Assembly: GCF_036226605.1 (NCBI RefSeq)
Contig: NZ_CP109000.1
Span: forward strand, 496,001-560,000
Source: Streptomyces sp. NBC_00704
GTDB taxonomy: Bacteria > Actinomycetota > Actinomycetes > Streptomycetales > Streptomycetaceae
Length of the DNA stretch: 64,000 nt
Direction of reading: 5' to 3'
In this document: one piece after another, positions 61,106 through 64,000 of the stretch
Layout: every line of letters begins with the position of its first letter
Numbering within the stretch: the stretch's first letter is position 1
Translations under genes and position numbers: made by a program
Notes under the pieces: model-generated
The model's database searches: none
What the model was told of the DNA's origin: nothing
The model's input: only the letters and a program-made list of their open reading frames with translations

Positions 61106-62134
61106 ATGACCGCAACCCACCCCCTCGTCGACCGCGCCCGGCGGCTGGCCGACGAGCTCCTCGCCCCGCAGGCCGAACACGTCGACCAGGGGGAGGTCCC
61201 CGTCGGGCACCTGGCCGCGATCAGGCGCTCGGGTCTGCCCGGCCTGAACGCCCCGAAGGAGTACGGGGGCTCGGCGGCGCCCCCGGCGGTGGCGCGGGAG
61301 ACGGCGGAGATCCTGGCCGGGGCGTGCTGCTCGACCTGGTTCGTGCAGACGCAGCACCACACCCCGGTGCTCACGCTGGCCGGGAGCGGAGGCCCGGCGC
61401 GCGAGCGGCTGCTGGGCCGGCTGGCGAGCGGGGAGCTGCTGTCCGGGGTGGCGTACGCGCATCTGCGGGCGTACCCGCGCACGCCGGTGCGGGCCGTTCG
61501 GGAGCGGGGCGGCTGGCGCTTCGACGGAACGGTGCCCTGGTACACGGGGTGGGGCCTGAACGACGTCATGCTGCTGGCCGGCGTCACGGACGCGGACGAG
61601 GCGCTGTTCGCGTTCGCCGAGGCCCGCCCGCAGCCCGGCCTGCGGCCGTCGGCCCCGATGCGCCTGGCCGCCCTCACCGCGGCCCGCACGGTCTCCCTGG
61701 AGCTGGACGGCCTGTGGCTGCCCGAGGAGGCGGTCGCGCTGCGCACCCCGTACGCGCTATGGGCGGCGACGGACCGCGCGAGGACGGCCAACGTCAGCCC
61801 CGCGGTGTTCGGCGTCACCCGGAGCGCTCTCGCCCTGCTGGACGAGGACACCGCGGCCCCCTTCCGCACCCGGCTGGCCGCACTGCGCGACGAGGCCTAC
61901 GCGCTGGCCGACGCCCCGGCGCCGGACGACCACCGTGCGCGTCGGCTCGCCCTGAGGGCGCGGGCGTCGGAGCTGATGGGGGCTGCCACCACGGCGGCGG
62001 TGGTGGCCGGCGGCGGCCGTTCGATGCTGCTGACGAACCGGGCCCAACGCCTCGCGAGGGAGGCCCTGTTCCTGATGGTGCAGGGCCAGACGCAGGCCTC
62101 GCGGACCGCGCATCTCGCCGCGCTGGCCGGGTGA
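61106..62134 (+). CDS. Acyl-CoA dehydrogenase-like flavoprotein
   Basis: A 342-residue protein with the acyl-CoA dehydrogenase N-terminal and middle domains ([60 protein letters not shown]) and a shortened C-terminal helical domain. In this superfamily the group with WYTG-type segments includes flavin-dependent monooxygenases and oxidases acting on sulfur or aromatic compounds (DszC-like). It converges on an SsuE-type flavin reductase gene, which would fit a two-component monooxygenase, though the genes are on opposite strands. Confidence 0.82.
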   Translation: MTATHPLVDRARRLADELLAPQAEHVDQGEVPVGHLAAIRRSGLPGLNAPKEYGGSAAPPAVARETAEILAGACCSTWFVQTQHHTPVLTLAGSGGPARERLLGRLASGELLSGVAYAHLRAYPRTPVRAVRERGGWRFDGTVPWYTGWGLNDVMLLAGVTDADEALFAFAEARPQPGLRPSAPMRLAALTAARTVSLELDGLWLPEEAVALRTPYALWAATDRARTANVSPAVFGVTRSALALLDEDTAAPFRTRLAALRDEAYALADAPAPDDHRARRLALRARASELMGAATTAAVVAGGGRSMLLTNRAQRLAREALFLMVQGQTQASRTAHLAALAG

Positions 62135-62159
62135 CCGGCCCGGCGGCGGGACGGCGCGT

Positions 62160-62714
62160 TCAGCTCGCCGCGGCCAGGTACGGCGTGCGTCCGAGCGCGG
62201 CCGAGAACTCGTCGACGACCTGGGCAAGGGCCTCGGTGGCGGCGGGCGCGACGGTGACGGAACCGTCCTCGTGGGCGGTGATGTCCTGGTCGAGGGTGAA
62301 CCGGCCCTGCACGATGTGGGCCGCGCCCATGGAGGTCAGCACCGGGCGCAGGGCGTAGTCGATGGCCAGGACGTGGGCGGTGGAGCCGCCGGTGGCCAGC
62401 GGCAGGACCGTCTTGCCGGCCAGCGCGTACTGCGGGAGCAGGTCCAGGAGCGCCTTGAGGACGCCGGAGTAGGACGCCTTGTAGACGGGGGTGGCCACGA
62501 CGACGCCGTCGGCGCGCGCGAACAGTTCGGCCGCCTCGACGATCGCCGGGTGGCGGAAGTCCGCGCCGAGCAGGGCCGCGGCTGGGACCGTGCGGACGTC
62601 GAGCGGGATCACCCGGTGTCCCTGGGCGGCGAGCCGCTGGTCGAGGTGGCGCAGCAGGCGGCCGGTGCGGGAGGAGGCGGAAGGGCTGCCGGAGACGGAC
62701 AGGACGGTGGCCAT
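62160..62714 (-). CDS. SsuE-type NAD(P)H:FMN reductase
   Basis: A 184-residue flavodoxin-fold FMN reductase of the SsuE/MsuE group. The FMN phosphate loop is SVSGSPSASSRTGRLLRHLD and the isoalloxazine segment is VVATPVYKASYSGVLKALLD, then KTVLPLATGGSTAHVL. SsuE supplies reduced FMN to alkanesulfonate monooxygenase in organosulfur assimilation. About 390 bases upstream on the same strand is a short Cys-containing leader peptide of a kind seen before sulfur genes. GAGGA precedes the ATG at 62714. Confidence 0.92.
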   Translation of the reverse strand: MATVLSVSGSPSASSRTGRLLRHLDQRLAAQGHRVIPLDVRTVPAAALLGADFRHPAIVEAAELFARADGVVVATPVYKASYSGVLKALLDLLPQYALAGKTVLPLATGGSTAHVLAIDYALRPVLTSMGAAHIVQGRFTLDQDITAHEDGSVTVAPAATEALAQVVDEFSAALGRTPYLAAAS

Positions 62715-63103
62715 GGGTCCTCTTTCGAAGGAGCCCGGGACGCCCGCGGCACGGCGGGGCGCTCCGGGGTGGGAGCGGTCGGATCTGCCGGGCGGCTGCG
62801 GGCGGTCCGCCAGTGGGGACGGCGGACCGGCCGGCCAGGGCGGGCGTGCGGAACTCCTGGTGCGGGACGGGTGGTTGCGGGCACACCGCACGCACGCCGC
62901 GGGCGCCGCGGATGTCGCGGACGCCGGCGGGAGACGGGCGCGGTGGATCCGGGCGGACGGGGCGGGCGGACGGACGGCGAGCCGGGGCATGGAGGGACGG
63001 GCGCCGTTGAAGCGGCGAATCCGCGGACCGGAGAACCGAAGTACCGGATTACCGGCTCAAAGCCGGAGAAAAGAAAGAAGCGCGGGCGGATCGCGTGGAG
63101 GGA
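62715..63103. promoter_or_regulatory. Leader region between the leader peptide and ssuE-like gene
   Basis: A non-coding stretch that would be the long 5' leader of the ssuE-like gene if transcription starts at about 63188. A hairpin CCGGCT-CAA-AGCCGG lies at 63052-63066 just after the leader-peptide stop, near a run of pyrimidines on the minus strand (CTTTCTTTTCTCC). This could be an attenuation or antitermination structure. Sequence 62760-63000 is GC-rich and featureless. Confidence 0.45.
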
Positions 63104-63187
63104 TCAGGCCGCGGCGCTACAGGAGGCGCTGGAGACACGCGCGAGGTCGACGTGGCGTCGCCGCGTGAGGTCCAGTCGCATCGTCAT
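63104..63187 (-). CDS. Cys-containing leader peptide (27 aa)
   Basis: A tiny gene whose product begins MTMRLDLTRRRHVDLARVSS and ends with a Cys and three Ala. The core RRRHVDLxRVSSxxC is the pattern I associate with short Streptomyces leader peptides found upstream of sulfur-assimilation genes. A promoter-like pair, TTGACG (63219-63224) and CACGAT (63195-63200) with an 18-base spacer, puts the transcript start at the ATG at 63187, so it would be leaderless. It precedes the ssuE-like gene on the same strand. Translation through the Cys codon may be the sensing step. Confidence 0.75.
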   Translation of the reverse strand: MTMRLDLTRRRHVDLARVSSASCSAAA

Positions 63188-63224
63188 GTCGTTGATCGTG
63201 GCAGCAGCCCGGGACGGCCGTCAA
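63188..63224 (-). promoter_or_regulatory. Promoter of the leader-peptide transcript
   Basis: TTGACG at plus 63219-63224 and CACGAT at 63195-63200, read on the minus strand, are separated by 18 bases; the ATG follows seven bases after the -10. It is a good vegetative -35 with a moderate -10. Confidence 0.5.
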
Positions 63225-63479
63225 GAAGAACCCGGGCGGTCTCGCATCGCGGACCAGGCGGTCTTGCCCAGCGGGAGCCGTAACGGAGCCGGGAGGCGGG
63301 AGTTGCGAGGGCGGGAGCCGGAACGCCGTCCGAACACCCTTGGCGCGGGCCCGGCTTCCCCCGTCGGCGACCGGGCGCCGCCCCGGTGGCCACCATGGGT
63401 GAGTCCGGGGCGGGCCCGGCCGGCGTCGCCGGGGGCCGTCCGAGGGGATCCGCCGGGCGGCTCCCGGTCCGACGGGTCG
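63225..63479. other. Intergenic region
   Basis: No gene found between the leader-peptide promoter and the 55-codon gene. GC-rich; long frames across it are shadows. Confidence 0.4.
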
Positions 63480-63647
63480 TCAGTCCTCTTCGCCGAGGGG
63501 GACCACGACGAGGAAGGCGTCCGACTTCAGGTCCATCACCACGGTCGCGGGCTCCCCCTCGGCCCGCCGCCGTGCCGCGTACTCCTCCGCCGGCCACGAC
63601 CCTCGCGGGGATCCTGCGGGGAATCGCTCCAAGACCTTCGCGCTCAT
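63480..63647 (-). CDS. Small conserved-looking protein (55 aa)
   Basis: A 55-residue protein starting MSAKVLERFPAGSPRGSWPA and ending VVMDLKSDAFLVVVPLGEED. The second half looks like a two-strand beta unit with an acidic tail. GGAGG lies eleven bases before the ATG at 63647. I believe similar short proteins occur in other Streptomyces, but I cannot name a function. It is in the same direction as the MMPL gene upstream of it and may be in its operon. Confidence 0.65.
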   Translation of the reverse strand: MSAKVLERFPAGSPRGSWPAEEYAARRRAEGEPATVVMDLKSDAFLVVVPLGEED

Positions 63648-63720
63648 AGCGGCGGACACCTCCCGATGCGAACGGACAGCTTCTCCCTACACCGGCTTCC
63701 CGGGTTGGGCGCGAACATGT

Positions 63721-64000
63721 TCAGCCGCGGGCCGGCGGGGCGTCGTCCGCCGTGTCCCGGACGCGGCCGAGCCGTCCGGGCCACCAGGCGCGGGCGCCGA
63801 TGTCGCGCACCAGCGCGGGCACCAGCAGCGAGCGCACGACGAGGGTGTCCAGCAGGACGCCGAAGGCCACGATGAAGGCGATCTGGGCGAGGAAGGCGAG
63901 CGGGATCACCCCGAGCGCGGCGAACGTGGCGGCCAGCACCACGCCGGCGGAGGTGATGACGCCTCCGGTGGTGACCAGGCCGCGCAGGACGCCCTCGCGC
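63721..64000 (-). CDS. MMPL/RND-family transporter, C-terminal end
   Basis: The last 92 codons of a large MMPL-type membrane transporter; the gene runs off the right edge. The two final membrane segments are GGVITSAGVVLAATFAALGV and AQIAFIVAFGVLLDTLVVRS, which is the characteristic MMPL ending (GVLLDTLVVRSLLVPA) followed by a cytosolic tail with ARAWWPGRL. Such transporters export lipids or lipid-linked compounds in actinomycetes; the substrate is unknown. Confidence 0.93.
   Translation of the reverse strand, partial: REGVLRGLVTTGGVITSAGVVLAATFAALGVIPLAFLAQIAFIVAFGVLLDTLVVRSLLVPALVRDIGARAWWPGRLGRVRDTADDAPPARG

Noticed and set aside
59060..62134. A 1024-codon forward frame
   Set aside because: Only the last third is coding (the acyl-CoA-dehydrogenase-like gene from 61106); the rest is antisense to the aldehyde dehydrogenase and sigma genes.

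Overview
This window reads as chromosomal DNA of a Streptomyces or very close relative. GC content is very high with strong third-position GC bias. GTG and occasional TTG starts are common. The gene content is typical of the genus: a WhiB-like protein, SigB/SigF-type sigma factors with RsbW-type ATPases, melC1-melC2, a paired clpP operon with a PopR-like activator, an F420-type luciferase-like oxidoreductase, a DinB-type protein, a large LuxR-family ATPase regulator and several ECF sigma factors. I saw no rRNA, tRNA, CRISPR array, insertion sequence or prophage, and I noticed no TTA (bldA-dependent) codon in the genes I called. It looks like a mosaic of small operons from the core or near-arm chromosome rather than a mobile island.

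Layout. 0-8.3 kb: the start of a SigB/F-type sigma gene with an RsbW-like ATPase gene upstream, a cNMP-binding-fold protein, an MFS exporter, a divergent LysE exporter/LysG regulator pair, a TetR regulator, a saccharopine-dehydrogenase-like enzyme and a Wbl protein. 8.3-13.2 kb: an L,D-transpeptidase lipoprotein gene in an operon with a response regulator and sensor kinase, then a secreted M1 peptidase. 13.3-16.5 kb: a TetR-FAD dehydrogenase operon with a 39-bp operator, divergent from an AlkB gene with an SOS-like box. 16.6-20 kb: metallo-hydrolase, DUF4032, Usp and VOC genes. 20-23.6 kb: a tightly coupled three-gene signalling/redox operon (REC-flavoprotein, Crp-like-sensor histidine kinase, UBP zinc finger). 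23.7-36.4 kb: a LAL regulator, a TPR-polyprenyl synthase pair, a minisatellite, a PLP dehydratase, a pseudokinase overlapping a convergent serine hydrolase, an F420-type oxidoreductase and a conserved unknown.

36.4-46.6 kb: a DUF6328-like membrane protein, an aldo/keto reductase, an MFS-TetR operon with a double palindromic operator, an FAD monooxygenase, tyrosinase genes melC1-melC2, RNase H, VOC proteins and an APH-like kinase. 46.6-51.2 kb: the clpP3-clpP4/popR locus, a second SigB/F sigma gene and a second RsbW-like ATPase. 51.2-58 kb: a decayed SnoaL-like gene, an AKR divergent from a LysR gene, a DinB-type gene, adenosine deaminase, a truncated AKR remnant and a three-gene ECF sigma operon that begins with a 54-codon gene. 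58.3-64 kb: an aldehyde dehydrogenase, an ECF42-type sigma gene fused in frame to the head of its DGPF partner, an acyl-CoA-dehydrogenase-like protein, an SsuE-like flavin reductase preceded by a short leader peptide, a 55-codon gene and the end of an MMPL transporter.

How the parts work together. Most modules are regulator-target pairs whose operators can be seen: LysG/LysE, TetR/FAD-dehydrogenase, TetR/MFS, PopR/ClpP3P4 and probably LexA/AlkB. Several genes have lost residues or pieces: a pseudokinase, a ClpP4-type subunit without its catalytic His, a fused ECF42 gene, and SnoaL, AKR and possibly kinase remnants. My strongest candidates for under-described biology are the REC-flavoprotein/kinase/UBP-finger operon, the leader-peptide arrangement upstream of ssuE, and the fused ECF42 gene.
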